Origin: Nocardioides luti
Lineage (GTDB): Bacteria; Actinomycetota; Actinomycetes; Propionibacteriales; Nocardioidaceae
Direction of reading: 5' to 3'
NCBI RefSeq assembly: GCF_014212315.1
Contig: NZ_JACKXE010000001.1
Span: forward strand, 248,001-312,000
DNA length: 64,000 nucleotides
Every line of letters begins with the position of its first letter. Within the stretch, counting starts at the first letter, position 1. The notes under the pieces are model-generated. The model was not told the DNA's origin. It saw only the letters and a program-made list of their open reading frames with translations, and ran no database searches. Position numbers and translations under genes: made by a program. Positions 15,617-24,182 of this stretch are shown one piece after another.

Positions 15617-17485
15617 TCAGGCGACCGGGACGTCCTGGATGAACTGCGTGCGGTAGAGGTCGGCGTAGAGCCCGCCCTGGGCGAGCAGCTCGGTGTGCGT
15701 GCCGGACTGCACGATGGTGCCGCCGTCGAGGACGAGGATGGTGTCGGCGTTGCGCACCGTCGAGAGACGGTGGGCGATCACCAGCGAGGTCCGGCCCTCG
15801 AGCGCGGCGTCGAGCGCCCGCTGCACGGCCGCCTCCGACTCGCTGTCGAGGTGCGCCGTGGCCTCGTCGAGCACGACGATCGCGGGTGCCTTGAGCAGCA
15901 GCCGGGCGATCGCCAGGCGCTGGCGCTCGCCGCCGGAGAGGCGGTAGCCGCGGTCGCCGACGACCGTGTCGAGCCCGTCGGGCAGCGACCGCACCAGGGT
16001 CGCGATCTGCGCCGCCTCGAGCGAGGCCCACACCTGCTCGTCGCTGGCCCCGGGCCGGGCGTAGAGCAGGTTGGCGCGGATCGTGTCGTGGAACATGTGC
16101 GCGTCCTGGGTGACGTACCCGACGGTGTCCTCGAGCGACTGCAGCGTCACGTCGCGGACGTCGACGTCCCCGACCCGGACGGCGCCGCTGCCGACGTCGT
16201 AGAGCCGGGCCACCAGGTTGGTGACGGTCGTCTTGCCGGCGCCCGAGGGACCCACGAGCGCGACCATCCGGCCGGGCTCGGCGACGAAGGAGATGTCGGT
16301 GAGGACGGGACCGCTGGGCCGGGACTCGGTGCGGGCCACCGCCTCGAGCGAGGCCAGCGAGATGTCGTCGGCCTGGGGGTAGGTGAACGCGACGTGGTCG
16401 AACTCCAGCCGGGAGGCGTGCGCCGGCAGGTCGCGGGCGTCGGGCTTCTCCTGGATGAGGGAGGGCAGGTCGAGTACCTCGAAGACGCGCTCGAAGCTGA
16501 CCAGCGCGGTCATCACGTCGATGCGCACGTTCGAGAGGCCCTGGAGCGGGCCCAGCAGGCGCAGCAGCAGGGTGGCCAGCGCCAGCACGGTGCCGACGGT
16601 GAGCGCTCCGCTGACGGCGAGGTGACCGCCGACGCCGTAGACCAGCGCGGTGGCGAGCGCCGGGACCATCATCATCGCGGCGGCGAACACCCGCGTGATC
16701 AGGGAGATCCGGATGCCCAGGTCGCGGACCTTGGCCGCCTTGGTCCCGAAGAGGGAATCCTCCTCGCCGCGGCGGCCGAACAGCTTGAGCAGCATGGCGC
16801 CGCCCACGTTGAAGCGCTCGGTCATCATGTTGCCGAGGTCGGCGTTGCCGTCCATCTGCTCGCGGGTCAGGCCGGCCAGCCGGGCGCTGACGCCGCGGGA
16901 GACCAGCAGCAGGATCGGAAACATCGCCAGGCACAGCAGCGTGACCTGCCAGCTCAGCACCATCATCGCGATGCCGACGACCACGACCGAGATCGTGTTG
17001 GCGACCGTGCTGGACAGCGTGGAGGTGAAGGCGCGCTGGGCGCCGATCACGTCGTTGTTGAGCCGGGAGACCAGCGCACCGGTCTGGGTGCGGGTGAAGA
17101 AGGCGAGCGACTGCCGCTGCACGTGCCCGAAGACCTGGGTCCGGAGGTCGTAGATGAGCCCCTCACCGATCCGCGAGGAGAGCCAGCCCTCCCCCACGGT
17201 GAGCAGGCCGCTGACCACCGCGGTGCCGGCCATCGCCAGCGCGAGCAGCGTGATCAGGCCGGTGTCGCCCTGGTAGATGCCGTCGTCGACGATCCGCTGC
17301 ACGAGCAGCGGGGTCACGACGACCATGCCGGCGTCGATCACGGTGAGGGTCAGGAAGAACGCGATGATCCGCCGGTGCGGACGGGCGAAGCCCAGGACCC
17401 GGCGGACGGTGCCGCGGTCCACCCGGTTGCTGACGAGGCTGCGGTCCGTCCGCAGGTGGCGCCACGCGGCGCCCGTTCCGTGCAT
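15617..17485 (-). CDS. ABC exporter, fused membrane and ATPase domains
   Basis: A 622-residue half-transporter of the MsbA/LmrA type. Six predicted membrane helices occupy about residues 35-330, then an ATPase domain carries GPSGAGKTTVTNL, the signature LSGGERQRLAIARL, Walker B VVLDEATAHLD and the histidine in VIAHRLSTV. Such proteins work as homodimers or with a partner to export lipids, drugs or peptides; the substrate is unknown. ATG at 17485 is preferred to a TTG three codons upstream. It follows the enoyl-CoA hydratase gene by 18 bases and may be in the same transcript. Confidence 0.92.
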   Translation of the reverse strand: MHGTGAAWRHLRTDRSLVSNRVDRGTVRRVLGFARPHRRIIAFFLTLTVIDAGMVVVTPLLVQRIVDDGIYQGDTGLITLLALAMAGTAVVSGLLTVGEGWLSSRIGEGLIYDLRTQVFGHVQRQSLAFFTRTQTGALVSRLNNDVIGAQRAFTSTLSSTVANTISVVVVGIAMMVLSWQVTLLCLAMFPILLLVSRGVSARLAGLTREQMDGNADLGNMMTERFNVGGAMLLKLFGRRGEEDSLFGTKAAKVRDLGIRISLITRVFAAAMMMVPALATALVYGVGGHLAVSGALTVGTVLALATLLLRLLGPLQGLSNVRIDVMTALVSFERVFEVLDLPSLIQEKPDARDLPAHASRLEFDHVAFTYPQADDISLASLEAVARTESRPSGPVLTDISFVAEPGRMVALVGPSGAGKTTVTNLVARLYDVGSGAVRVGDVDVRDVTLQSLEDTVGYVTQDAHMFHDTIRANLLYARPGASDEQVWASLEAAQIATLVRSLPDGLDTVVGDRGYRLSGGERQRLAIARLLLKAPAIVVLDEATAHLDSESEAAVQRALDAALEGRTSLVIAHRLSTVRNADTILVLDGGTIVQSGTHTELLAQGGLYADLYRTQFIQDVPVA

Positions 17486-17503
17486 GCCCGACAAGCTGGT
17501 CTC

Positions 17504-18310
17504 CTACTCCGGGGCCGCGGTGGCGCGGGCCAGCTCGGCCAGCGCCCGGAACCGCCTCGTCTGGGCTTCTCGCTCCAGACGACGCTGCTCCTCCAGGTCC
17601 CGCTGCGCCGCTCCCTGGAGCAGCGCCTTCGTCTCGGTCACCACGCCCGAAAGGGGTGCGGTGAGGGCCCCCACCAGGTCGGCGACGGTGGCGTCGAGGT
17701 CGGCGGCGGGGACGGCGGTCAGCGCGAGCCCGATGGCCACGGCCTCCTCGGCCCCGACCATGCGGGCGGTCGCGCAGATCTCCAGCGCCCTGGCGTAGCC
17801 AACGCTCTCGACCAGCGGCTTTGTTCCCGTCAGGTCGGGCACCAGCCCGAGCGCCGACTCCTTCATGCACAGCTGCGCGTCGTCGGCGACCACGCGCAGG
17901 TCGCAGCTGAGCGCCAGCTGGAAGCCGGCGCCGACGGCGTACCCCTGGACGGCGGCGACGGACACGAAGCGCGGGTCCCGCAGGAACGTGAATCCCTGCT
18001 GGTAGGCGTCGATGGTCGCGGAGACCTCGTCGTCGCCCAGCGCCAGCAGCCCGGCCACCGTCTCGACGCCGTCCCCGGCGCCGGAGGGGTCGAGCATGGC
18101 GCGGTCGAGGCCTGCGGAGAAGGTGGTGCCCTCGCCGCGCACGACGACGACGCGGATCTCGTCCCCGAGGCCGGCGCCGATCTCGGCCAGTGCGCGCCAC
18201 ATCGCCGGGGTCTGCGCGTTGCGGACCTCGGGCCGGTCGAGCGTGATCGTCGCGACGGGACCGACGAGGTCGAGGCGCAGGCCGACGGCGGCGAGGTCTT
18301 CAGGAGTCAT
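17504..18310 (-). CDS. enoyl-CoA hydratase/isomerase family protein
   Basis: A 268-residue crotonase-fold protein. It shows the oxyanion-hole strands FSAGLDRAML and VQGYAVGAGFQLALSCDLRV, the latter the crotonase signature. The usual second catalytic glutamate position is near LCMKESALGLVPDL. It probably hydrates or isomerises an enoyl-CoA in fatty-acid or side-chain breakdown; the specific substrate is not visible. ATG at 18310 is supported by TACACT 6 bases upstream (reverse strand). Its position beside an ABC-F gene matches echA12 next to Rv1473 in M. tuberculosis as I remember it. Confidence 0.9.
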   Translation of the reverse strand: MTPEDLAAVGLRLDLVGPVATITLDRPEVRNAQTPAMWRALAEIGAGLGDEIRVVVVRGEGTTFSAGLDRAMLDPSGAGDGVETVAGLLALGDDEVSATIDAYQQGFTFLRDPRFVSVAAVQGYAVGAGFQLALSCDLRVVADDAQLCMKESALGLVPDLTGTKPLVESVGYARALEICATARMVGAEEAVAIGLALTAVPAADLDATVADLVGALTAPLSGVVTETKALLQGAAQRDLEEQRRLEREAQTRRFRALAELARATAAPE

Positions 18311-18359
18311 GGGCGAAGTGTAAGAAGGTGCGCCGACAGTCCGCCGGCCAGCACCTCGC

Positions 18360-19958
18360 TCAGGCCAGCGAGACCAGGTCGGCGTAGTCCTCGTTCCAGA
18401 GGTCCTCGTCGCCGTCCGGGAGCAGCAGCACCCGGTCCGGCTCGAGGGCACGCACGGCCCCCTCGTCGTGCGTCACCAGGATGATCGCGCCCTCGTAGGT
18501 GCGGATCGCGGCGAGCACCTCCTCGCGGGAGGCGGGGTCGAGGTTGTTGGTGGGCTCGTCGAGCAGCAGCACGTTCGCGCTCGACACGACGAGCGAGGCG
18601 AGGGCGAGCCGGGTCTTCTCGCCGCCGGACAGCACGCCGGCGGACTTCTGCGCGTCGTCGCCGGAGAAGAGGAAGGAGCCGAGCACGCTGCGGGCCTCGG
18701 TGTCGGTCAGCTGCGGCGCGGCGCTCTGCATGTTCTCCAGCACCGTGCGGTTCGTGTCGAGGGTCTCGTGCTCCTGGGCGTAGTAGCCCAGCTTGAGCCC
18801 GTGGCCGGGCACGACCTCGCCGGTGTCGGCCTGGTCCACGCCCGCGAGGATCCGCAGCATCGTGGTCTTGCCGGCGCCGTTGAGCCCGAGGATCACGACC
18901 CGCGAGCCCTTGTCGATGGCCAGGTCGACGTCCGTGAAGACCTCGAGGGAGCCGTACGACTTGGAGAGCTCGGCCGCGGTGAGCGGCGTCTTGCCGCAGG
19001 GTGCCGGGGCGGGGAACTTGATCCGCGCCACCTTGTCGGCCTGCCGCTCGCCCTCGAGCCCGGCCATCATCTTCTCGGCGCGCTTGAGCATGGACTGGGC
19101 GGCCGTGGCCTTGCTGGCCTTGGCCCGCATCTTGTTCGCCTGGTCGGTGAGCGTCTTGGCCTTGGTCTCGGCGTTCTGGCGCTCCCGCTTGCGGCGGCGC
19201 TCGTCGGTCTCGCGCTGGGTCAGGTAGGCCTTCCAGCCCATGTTGTAGACGTCGATCTGACCGCGGTTGGCGTCGAGGTGCAGCACCTTGTTGACCGTGG
19301 TCTCGAGCAGGTCGTTGTCGTGGCTGATCACGATCAGCCCGCCCTTGTGCGCCTTGAGGAACTCGCGCAGCCAGACGATCGAGTCCGCGTCGAGGTGGTT
19401 GGTGGGCTCGTCGAGGAGCAGCGTCTCGGCACCGGAGAAGAGGATGCGCGCGAGCTCGACCCGACGACGCTGGCCGCCCGAGAGCGTCTTGAGCGGCTGC
19501 GCGAGGATCCGCTCCTCGATGCCCAGGCTCTTGGCGATGGTGGCGGCCTCGGACTCGGCGGCGTAGCCGCCCCCGGCGTGCAGCTCGGCGTCCGCGGCGC
19601 TGTAGCGGCGCATCGCCCGGTCGCGGACCTCGTCGTCGTCGCTGCCCATCTCGATCTCGGCGGTGCGGAGACGGCGTACGACGTCGTCGAGGTTGCGCGC
19701 CGAGAGGATCCGGTCGCGGGCCAGGACCTCGGGGTCTCCGATGCGCGGGTCCTGCGGCAGGTAGCCCACGTCGCCGGTGGCCATCACCTTGCCGCTGGCG
19801 GGCAGGGCCTCGCCGGCGAGGATCTTGGTGAGGGTGGTCTTGCCGGCGCCGTTGCGCCCGACGAGGCCGACCTTGTCACCGGCGGCCACGCGGAAGGTGA
19901 CGTCCTCCATGAGAAGTCGGGCGCCGACGCGGACTTCCAGGTGCTGAGCGGTGATCAT
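18360..19958 (-). CDS. ABC-F family ATPase (ribosome-associated)
   Basis: A 532-residue protein with two ABC domains and no membrane segment. Domain 1 has GRNGAGKTT, LSGGQRRRVELARIL and LLLDEPTNHLD; domain 2 has GLNGAGKTT, LSGGEKTRLALASLV and LLLDEPTNNLD. Between them is a long charged coiled-coil linker (about 235-310, ERRRKRERQNAETKAK), the element that reaches toward the ribosomal exit site in ABC-F factors. It may act in translation or antibiotic protection. A TAGACT lies 9 bases before the ATG. It is divergent from the zinc metallopeptidase. Confidence 0.93.
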   Translation of the reverse strand: MITAQHLEVRVGARLLMEDVTFRVAAGDKVGLVGRNGAGKTTLTKILAGEALPASGKVMATGDVGYLPQDPRIGDPEVLARDRILSARNLDDVVRRLRTAEIEMGSDDDEVRDRAMRRYSAADAELHAGGGYAAESEAATIAKSLGIEERILAQPLKTLSGGQRRRVELARILFSGAETLLLDEPTNHLDADSIVWLREFLKAHKGGLIVISHDNDLLETTVNKVLHLDANRGQIDVYNMGWKAYLTQRETDERRRKRERQNAETKAKTLTDQANKMRAKASKATAAQSMLKRAEKMMAGLEGERQADKVARIKFPAPAPCGKTPLTAAELSKSYGSLEVFTDVDLAIDKGSRVVILGLNGAGKTTMLRILAGVDQADTGEVVPGHGLKLGYYAQEHETLDTNRTVLENMQSAAPQLTDTEARSVLGSFLFSGDDAQKSAGVLSGGEKTRLALASLVVSSANVLLLDEPTNNLDPASREEVLAAIRTYEGAIILVTHDEGAVRALEPDRVLLLPDGDEDLWNEDYADLVSLA

Positions 19959-20014
19959 GAGGCGCTTAGTCTAGGGCGGCGGGGACCAACCCCCGGCATC
20001 GCGAAGGGGTACCC

Positions 20015-20956
20015 ATGCGCTTCAACCCGAAGGCCCGACTCGACACCAGCCGGGTCGGCGACGCCGGTCGCGGCCGACGCTCAGGCGGCGGGGGCGGCGG
20101 CGCCATCCCGATCCCCGGCGGGATGCGGGCCGGCGGCGGCATCGGCGGTGTGATCATCGTCATCCTCTTCCTGGTGCTCACGCAGTGCCTCAACAACGGC
20201 GGCGGGGGCGGCGGCGCCGCGGCGGACACCCTGAACACCAGCCGGATGGCCGACACCGGCCGCTACTCCGGCTGCAAGACGGGCGCCGACGCGAACGACA
20301 GCGCGGACTGCGCCCGGGTCGCGGTGGAGAACTCACTGGTGGACTACTGGTCCGCCACGCTGCCCGACCAGTCGAGCACGAAGTTCCGGCCCGAGGCGGG
20401 CGTCGAGACCTTCACCGACGCCATCGACACCGGCTGCGGGCAGGCCTCCTCCGACGTCGGGCCGTTCTACTGCCCGAGCGACCAGTTCATCTACCTGGAC
20501 ACCACGTTCTACGACGCGGTGCTCGAGAAGCAGCTCAACGGCCCCAGCGGCGCCTTCGTCGAGCCCTACGTCCTCGCGCACGAGTTCGGCCACCACATCC
20601 AGAACCTCCTCGGCACGATGAGCCAGGTGAAGACCCAGCAGGGTCCGACCAGCGACTCGGTCCGGCTCGAGCTGCAGGCCGACTGCTACGCCGGCATGTG
20701 GACCAAGGGCGCGACGACCACGAAGGACGCCTCCGGCCAGGTCCTGATCCAGGACCTCACCGACCAGGACATCCAGCAGGCCATCGCCGCCGCCACGGCG
20801 GTCGGGGACGACCGGATCCAGGAGGAGACCGGCGGCAAGGTGAACCCCGAGCAGTGGACGCACGGGTCGGCCGCCGAGCGGGTCGCGTGGTTCAAGAAGG
20901 GCCTCAGCCAGGGCTCGCTCGAGGCCTGCGACACCTTCGCGCCGAACGCGCTCTGA
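20015..20956 (+). CDS. neutral zinc metallopeptidase (YpfJ/PF04228 type)
   Basis: A 313-residue membrane-anchored protease. The N-terminus is basic and glycine-rich, followed by one transmembrane segment (about 42-60, GGVIIVILFLVLTQCL) and an extracytoplasmic domain carrying the zinc motif HEFGHHIQ. The upstream SDQFIYLDTTFYDAVL and the downstream ELQADCYAGMW glutamate region are conserved in this family. Its substrates are unknown. The start is ATG with GAAGGGG about 5 bases upstream. It is the first gene of the accessory stretch between the ABC-F gene and sufT. Confidence 0.92.
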   Translation: MRFNPKARLDTSRVGDAGRGRRSGGGGGGAIPIPGGMRAGGGIGGVIIVILFLVLTQCLNNGGGGGGAAADTLNTSRMADTGRYSGCKTGADANDSADCARVAVENSLVDYWSATLPDQSSTKFRPEAGVETFTDAIDTGCGQASSDVGPFYCPSDQFIYLDTTFYDAVLEKQLNGPSGAFVEPYVLAHEFGHHIQNLLGTMSQVKTQQGPTSDSVRLELQADCYAGMWTKGATTTKDASGQVLIQDLTDQDIQQAIAAATAVGDDRIQEETGGKVNPEQWTHGSAAERVAWFKKGLSQGSLEACDTFAPNAL

Positions 20957-21043
20957 CCCGTTCGCGGGGGGGCGTGTCCACGGGTCTGCCCGAGTGCCGT
21001 ACTTCAGGCACGAGCGGGTCGTCCAGGCGGTACCGTCAGTCAC

Positions 21044-21481
21044 GTGAGTAACAGCGACGTCCACGACGACTCGACCCACGGGGGGTCCTCTGGGGCATCG
21101 CCCCCAGCACCCCTGCGGGTCCTCGTCGCCGAGGACTTCGAACCGGTGCGCACGTTGACGGCGCGGATGCTCACCAAGCTCGGCCACGGTGAGGTCGACG
21201 AGGCCGAGGACGGCCAGGAGGCCGTGGACGCGCTCGCGGCCCGGCACTACGACCTGCTGCTGCTCGACCTCTCGATGCCCCGGCTGACCGGGGTCGACGT
21301 GGTGCGCTGGCTGCACGCGCACCCCGAGCACGCCGACGGCCTCACGGTCGCGGTGCTGAGCGCCTCCGCCCACGCCGAGCGACCGATGCTCAACGAGCTG
21401 GGGGTGACGCTGGTGCTGCCGAAACCCGTACGGATCCAGCAGCTCTCGGACCTCATCGACGAGGTCCAGCGGACCCGCTGA
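21044..21481 (+). CDS. single-domain response regulator
   Basis: A 145-residue receiver domain with no output domain. The acidic pocket is VLVAEDFEP, the phospho-acceptor is Asp75 in LLLLDLSMP, the switch Ser is in VLSASA and the conserved lysine is in LPKPV. A 22-residue polar extension precedes the domain. GTG at 21044 follows TACCGT (21031-21036) by 7 bases, a leaderless layout. It lies upstream of a 28-codon ORF, a P450 and a histidine kinase, all rightward, so phosphotransfer from that kinase is likely. Signalling would then be by protein contact rather than DNA binding. Confidence 0.93.
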   Translation: MSNSDVHDDSTHGGSSGASPPAPLRVLVAEDFEPVRTLTARMLTKLGHGEVDEAEDGQEAVDALAARHYDLLLLDLSMPRLTGVDVVRWLHAHPEHADGLTVAVLSASAHAERPMLNELGVTLVLPKPVRIQQLSDLIDEVQRTR

Positions 21482-21545
21482 AGGACCTCCGGCGAGGTGG
21501 TCGAGCGGATCTGTCTATACCACGTGCAAACGTCGGTGGAACGGG

Positions 21546-21551
21546 TACCCT
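21546..21551 (+). promoter_or_regulatory. candidate -10 element before the 28-codon ORF
   Basis: TACCCT fits TANNNT and lies 36 bases before the ATG of the small ORF, inside the 106-bp spacer after the response regulator. The upstream CACGTGCAAACGTCGGTGG stretch (21521-21539) covers the -35 position but has no good -35 match. The mRNA would carry a short leader with a GGGAAGGG ribosome-binding site. Confidence 0.4.
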
Positions 21552-21587
21552 GCTGCCCAGGGAGTATCTAGGGAAGGGAACACCTCC

Positions 21588-21674
21588 ATGCTGAAGAAGT
21601 TCATGCACCAGCGTGCCATCGCCCGCGCAGGCCGCACCATCAGTGCCGCCTACTCGTGGCGTCCCAGTCTCTGA
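21588..21674 (+). CDS. 28-residue basic small protein or leader peptide
   Basis: An ATG preceded by a purine-rich GGGAAGGGAA opens a 28-codon frame beginning MLKKFMHQRAIARAGR and ending YSWRPSL. It has seven Lys/Arg residues and no acidic residue, so it could be an amphipathic membrane-binding peptide. Its last 19 bases overlap the GTG start of the P450 in another frame, so translation of the two is probably coupled. Neighbouring genes are mostly leaderless, so the good ribosome-binding site here stands out. I do not recognise a family; it could be a translated leader rather than a functional protein. Confidence 0.5.
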   Translation: MLKKFMHQRAIARAGRTISAAYSWRPSL

Positions 21675-22798
21675 CTGGCACGAGCAGCACGGACGGCGCC
21701 GGCAGACCTTCGGGTCTGCTCGGCGCCGTTCTGCGTGCCGTGGGGTCCCCCGAACCCGTCCCGCTCGGGCCTGACCAGCCCACGCTCGTCCCCACGGTGC
21801 GCGACGCGCGCCTGACGCTGACCCGGGGCGAGCAGTTCGTGCTGCCCTTCGACGTCAGCCGCCGACGGTTGCGCGGCGACCCGGGCCACAAGGTCACCCG
21901 GCCGCTGTCACCCGCCGCGGTCGCCGAGGGCCGTCGGGTGTTCGCGGCCGAGCTCGCCGCCGTCGTACCCCACCCGCCGGAGGTGGACACGATGCAGCTG
22001 CTGCGCGTGCCGGTCGCCCGCGCCACCACCGCCGCGCTCGTCCCCGAGGCCGCCCCGGACGCCCAGGCGGAGATCGGCGACCTGGTCCTCGGCTGGATCG
22101 ACTCGCTCGCCCCCATCATCAGCGCGCGCCGGCCGCCACGCCGCTGGTCCCGGGTGGCCCGCGCCGAGGTGGCCGTGAGCGACCGGCTCGTGGAGCGCCT
22201 CGGCGCCGCGGGATGCGAGGCCCCGCGCGGTACGGCGGCCGCCCTGGCCGCCGGCATCCAGGTCCCCATCGCGGCCGGGGCCTGGTGCCTGACCCAGCTG
22301 GCCAGCCACCCCGAGGTGCTCCGACGGTTGCGGGACCAGCCGGCCACCGCCGAGGACGTGGTCTGGGAGACGCTGCGCCTGTATCCCCCCAGCTGGCTGC
22401 TCCCCCGGATCGCCACCGAGGACGTCGTCATCGGCACGACACCGGTCAGCGCCTACACGCCGCTGATCGTGAGCCCCTTCGCCCTGGGCCGCCTGCCGGA
22501 GGTCTGCCCGGGGCCGGAGCAGGGGCAGGCCGACCTCGATGTGTTCGAGCCGGAGCGCTGGCGGGTCGACGGGGCGCGCCCCGGCGCCTGGTTGCCCTTC
22601 GGCGTGGGTGCCCATGCGTGCCCGGGCCGCAGCCTGGGCCTGGCGTTGCTCGCGGACCTGGTCCGGTGGGCCGCCGCGCTGGACCTGCTGCCGCAGGACG
22701 CGCCCGGCATCGACGCCAGCCGGGGCCTCGCCCCGACCCCCTCGGTCGTCGGGCTGGGGACCTGCCCCCACCAGCCCGTGGTCCAACTCCCGCAATGA
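21656..22798 (+). CDS. atypical cytochrome P450
   Basis: A 380-residue protein with a clear P450 core: K-helix ExxR at Glu238 (WETLRLYPP), the meander FEPERW, and the haem loop LPFGVGAHACPGR with the thiolate ligand Cys322. The I-helix is unusual: where most P450s have AG(x)(E/D)T(T), this one has Ala199-Gly-Ile-Gln-Val-Pro204, so the acid-alcohol pair that delivers protons to bound oxygen is missing although the segment aligns without a gap to HPEV. The N-terminal part is short. GTG at 21656 overlaps the 28-codon ORF. No ferredoxin gene is adjacent. It may be a peroxide-driven, isomerase-like or sensor P450. Confidence 0.85.
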   Translation: MASQSLTGTSSTDGAGRPSGLLGAVLRAVGSPEPVPLGPDQPTLVPTVRDARLTLTRGEQFVLPFDVSRRRLRGDPGHKVTRPLSPAAVAEGRRVFAAELAAVVPHPPEVDTMQLLRVPVARATTAALVPEAAPDAQAEIGDLVLGWIDSLAPIISARRPPRRWSRVARAEVAVSDRLVERLGAAGCEAPRGTAAALAAGIQVPIAAGAWCLTQLASHPEVLRRLRDQPATAEDVVWETLRLYPPSWLLPRIATEDVVIGTTPVSAYTPLIVSPFALGRLPEVCPGPEQGQADLDVFEPERWRVDGARPGAWLPFGVGAHACPGRSLGLALLADLVRWAAALDLLPQDAPGIDASRGLAPTPSVVGLGTCPHQPVVQLPQ

Positions 22799-22835
22799 CG
22801 CACCCCCACCCCCCTCGCTGCGTATCATTTCCTGT

Positions 22836-24179
22836 GTGACCGACGCCCCCGCCCTGACGGTCGACACGCCTCGCGGCCAACCGTCCAACTCGACCCCGGA
22901 GGCCGGGGAGCTGGCCGTGTCGATCCTGCGCGGCGAGGGGAGCGTGACCGAGGCGGTCGAGCGGGTGGGGCGGCTGCTCTCGTCCTACCCCGGCGTCGAC
23001 CTCCTGACGGTGTCCCTCATCCAGGTCCAGCCCGCCGCGGGCAGCGGTTGGGTGCACCTGGGCCAGCGCGCCTGGCTGCGCGAGTGGAGCCGACCCGGGA
23101 CCACCGCCTCGATCGCCCCGCGCGAGGACGCCGGCGCCGAGCAGGCGCTGTCGATGCCCTGGGTCTCGCCACGCGCCCGCCGCGGCATCGTCGTCGTCCC
23201 CGACGCCGAGGCGCTTCCCCCCGAGGCGCAGCAGGACCGCCGCGAGCTCGCCACCTGCGGCGTCCGGGCCCTGGTCACCAGCGCGATGGTCGTCGACGAG
23301 GTGATGTTCGGCAGCATGGCGATGACCCGGGAGACCCCGGGCGAGTGGCCGAGCGCGTACGTCGCGGACGTCGGCCTGCTCCGCGCGGCGCTGGCCTCCC
23401 GGATGGCCGCGGTCCGCGCCCAGGAGTCGCTCGCCGACGCGATCCGGCGGGGCGACCAGGCCCGGGCCAGCCAGCAGCAGTTCTTCTCCGCGATCGGCCA
23501 CGAGCTCCGCACCCCCATCGCCGCCATCGTGGGCACGGCCGAGATGCTCGGCGCCGACGCGCGCGACCACGCCGCCGCCGACGGGGCCGCCGCGCCCTTC
23601 GCGGGCGAGGTCGCCCGGGACGCCGACGTGGTCCTCAGCGCCGGGGAGCAGCTGCTCGCGGTCGTCGACGACCTGCTCAACACCGGGCAGGACCTCGGCG
23701 GCGGCGTCGAGAGCCAGTGGGTCGAGATCGCCGACGCCGTGAGCGACGTCGTGCACTGGCTGCGCACGCCGGCCACCAGCGCGCGGATCACGGTGACCGC
23801 CGACATCGCCCCCGACACGCGGGTGCTGACGACCCCGTCCGGGCTGCGGCAGATCCTCACCAACCTGGTCGGCAACGCCATCGCCTACAACACCCCCGGC
23901 GGGACGGTCGACGTGACCACCTCGCGCACCCGCGACGAGTTCGGCGAGCACCGCGTGCGGATCAGCGTGCGCGACAGCGGCCCGGGCCTCACCCTCGACC
24001 AGCAGCTCGACGTCTTCAAGCCGTTCGTGCGCTTCGCCGGCCCCGAGACCAAGGGCACCGGCCTGGGGCTCTCGCTGTCGCGGTCGCTGGCCGAGCGCGA
24101 CGGCGGGATGATGGGCGTCGAGTCCGTCGCAGGCGAGGGCTCGGTGTTCTGGGTCGACCTGCCGGCCGCGCCGGCCTGA
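22836..24179 (+). CDS. GAF-domain sensor histidine kinase
   Basis: A 447-residue cytosolic kinase with no membrane segment. An N-terminal GAF-like sensor region (about 25-190) is followed by a HisKA domain with phospho-acceptor His222 (FFSAIGHELRTPIAAI) and an ATPase domain with N box LTNLVGNAIAYN, G1 DSGPGL and G2 GTGLGLSL. GTG at 22836 is preferred because TATCAT (22823-22828) lies 7 bases upstream, which gives it its own leaderless start 37 bp after the P450 stop. It probably phosphorylates the receiver protein encoded at 21044. The signal may be a small molecule or redox state bound by the GAF domain. Confidence 0.93.
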   Translation: MTDAPALTVDTPRGQPSNSTPEAGELAVSILRGEGSVTEAVERVGRLLSSYPGVDLLTVSLIQVQPAAGSGWVHLGQRAWLREWSRPGTTASIAPREDAGAEQALSMPWVSPRARRGIVVVPDAEALPPEAQQDRRELATCGVRALVTSAMVVDEVMFGSMAMTRETPGEWPSAYVADVGLLRAALASRMAAVRAQESLADAIRRGDQARASQQQFFSAIGHELRTPIAAIVGTAEMLGADARDHAAADGAAAPFAGEVARDADVVLSAGEQLLAVVDDLLNTGQDLGGGVESQWVEIADAVSDVVHWLRTPATSARITVTADIAPDTRVLTTPSGLRQILTNLVGNAIAYNTPGGTVDVTTSRTRDEFGEHRVRISVRDSGPGLTLDQQLDVFKPFVRFAGPETKGTGLGLSLSRSLAERDGGMMGVESVAGEGSVFWVDLPAAPA

Positions 24180-24182
24180 CCC

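Noticed and set aside
21044..24179. A conservon (cvn) operon containing a P450
   Set aside because: There are no roadblock, DUF742 or small GTPase genes, and the kinase is an ordinary soluble HisKA type.
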